Shown: piece after piece, positions 63,202 through 64,000 of the stretch
Layout of the letters: every line of letters starts with the position of its first letter
Numbering within the stretch: position 1 is the stretch's first letter
DNA from: Rhizobium tumorigenes
GTDB lineage: Bacteria; Pseudomonadota; Alphaproteobacteria; Rhizobiales; Rhizobiaceae
Length of the DNA stretch: 64,000 nucleotides
Assembly: GCF_003240565.2 (NCBI RefSeq)
Contig: NZ_CP117259.1
Location: forward strand, 124,001-188,000
Direction of reading: 5' to 3'
Notes under the pieces: model-generated
What the model was told of the DNA's origin: nothing
The model's input: the letters and a program-made list of their open reading frames with translations, nothing else
Databases searched by the model: none
Position numbers and translations under genes: made by a program

Positions 63202-64000
63202 TCAGTTCGTCGTCGATGTCGAGCTGCTGCAACGGTCGCCTTGCTGTTGCGAGGTCTCGTTTTCGGCACTGGCACCGTCAGACACCGCAGCCCAGGATGT
63301 CTCGACGGCCGCGATCAGTTCTTCGGCATGATAGGGCTTGCCGACAACAACCGCACCGGCTTCAGTCTTCACGCTGGAAGGATCGCCCGTTGCAAAGACA
63401 ATCCCTGCAGACGGCCGTACGGAACGCGCTCGCTTTGCCAATTCTGCTCCGGAGGCGCCTGGCAGGTTGACGTCGGTGACCAGCACGTCGAAGGGGACCG
63501 TTTCCAGGGCGGCCATCGCTTCTTCGGCGCTGCCTGCCTCGACAACGATGCATCCGGCGTTCTTCAGGGCGTCGCCGGTGCTGACGCGGATGAGGTTGTC
63601 ATCTTCCACCAGCAGGACCGTCAGTCTCGTCGTGATCGATGCGCTCGATGCCGGCGCTTCCAGAGACGGGTTCGAGACGGGTCTGCTTTCCGCCGGCCTC
63701 AGTCGCTGGCTTCGGTTGGCGAGTACATGGCGGAACTTGCGGGCCATTGCCTCGCGTGTGTAGGGCTTGGAAAGCAGCTCGATGCCGGCGTCGAGCTTTC
63801 CGCCGTGCACGATCGAGTTTTCGGTATAGCCGGACGTGAACAGGATGGCGATATCCGGCAGGCGTTCCCGCGCCTTGCGGGCAAGTTCCGGGCTTTTCAG
63901 GGTGCCGGGCATGACGACGTCGGTGAACAGGATATCGATCGGTATGCCGCTCTCGACCACGCTCAGGGCGCTCGCCGCATCGATCGCTTTCAGCACGCGA
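63202..64000 (-). CDS. receiver-containing protein, C-terminal part (5' end outside window)
   Basis: The frame is open to the window edge, so the start is missing. Visible are the end of one receiver (ILFTDVVMPG, FTSGYT, LLSKPY) and a second receiver (LVEDDNLIRV, VLVTDVNLPG, ATGDPS, VVGKPY), with a linker of about 35 residues between. Tandem receivers like these end hybrid histidine kinases in rhizobia, so a kinase part upstream is likely but cannot be seen. Confidence 0.85.
   Translation of the reverse strand, partial: RVLKAIDAASALSVVESGIPIDILFTDVVMPGTLKSPELARKARERLPDIAILFTSGYTENSIVHGGKLDAGIELLSKPYTREAMARKFRHVLANRSQRLRPAESRPVSNPSLEAPASSASITTRLTVLLVEDDNLIRVSTGDALKNAGCIVVEAGSAEEAMAALETVPFDVLVTDVNLPGASGAELAKRARSVRPSAGIVFATGDPSSVKTEAGAVVVGKPYHAEELIAAVETSWAAVSDGASAENETSQQQGDRCSSSTSTTN

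Noticed and set aside
1..64000. CRISPR array, tRNA genes, insertion sequences or prophage
   Set aside because: No regularly spaced identical repeats, cloverleaf-like sequence with CCA-region, transposase motif, terminal inverted repeat pair or phage gene was found on reading both strands.

Overview
This 64 kb window is GC-rich, densely coded DNA that reads as a Rhizobiales alphaproteobacterium of the Rhizobium/Agrobacterium/Sinorhizobium type. The reasons are a PraR-like XRE regulator at the left edge, many ABC uptake systems with their own catabolic enzymes, a RpoE-ChrR pair, RegA/ActR-type and OmpR-type regulators, and glycosyltransferases like those that modify rhizobial lipid A. No rRNA, tRNA, insertion sequence, prophage or CRISPR array was seen. 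The window opens inside one gene and closes inside another.

Left part (1-15.4 kb). A cut XRE regulator and a small unknown protein lie beside a TetR gene divergent from an RND efflux adaptor and pump (1.7-6.2 kb); no outer-membrane channel gene is present. A zinc alcohol dehydrogenase follows. Next comes an amide-utilisation operon (7.5-15.4 kb): AmiC-like sensor, AmiR-like ANTAR antiterminator, two peptide-type permeases, a binding protein, an acetamidase/formamidase and a double ATPase. It is preceded by a leader with two mutually exclusive hairpins, the second terminator-like, which fits control by antitermination.

Envelope and redox part (15.4-27.8 kb). Two GtrA fusions (one with a GT2, one with an ArnT-like transferase), a second ArnT-like transferase, a PAP2 phosphatase and a two-component system suggest lipid A or LPS remodelling. 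Cytochrome b561, a diheme cytochrome c, a cytochrome c' and a cupredoxin are interleaved. A DoxX-family gene at 27.4-27.8 kb is broken by frameshifts.

Sugar part (27.9-45.8 kb). A minus-strand operon carries two GH4 glycosidases at either end of an Opp-type transporter, probably for alpha-galactosides. Divergent from it is an XRE-cupin regulator, then a plus-strand operon with a ribose-type ABC transporter, a phosphotriesterase-like hydrolase, a GATase1-like protein, a PfkB kinase, a BtpA/SgcQ-family protein and an N-carbamoyl-amino-acid-hydrolase-like amidase. Two tandem 17-bp palindromes sit over its promoter. I cannot assign its substrate, and it is the best candidate here for an undescribed pathway.

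Stress and copper part (46-64 kb). An XdhC-like protein and a DUF900 lipoprotein precede rpoE-chrR. Around it are four promoter-like sites of the form TGATCY-N17/18-TA, in front of rpoE itself, a GT29-FAD-DUF3429 operon, folE-SDR and a DCC protein, so a local singlet-oxygen-type regulon is inferred. An orphan RegA-like regulator and a GST follow. A PhoQ-like two-component system is divergent from a set of copper-handling genes (OB-fold protein, Pro-rich protein, DUF2946-like, PepSY, PCuAC fusion, SCO1). An EAL phosphodiesterase and the end of a receiver-containing protein close the window.
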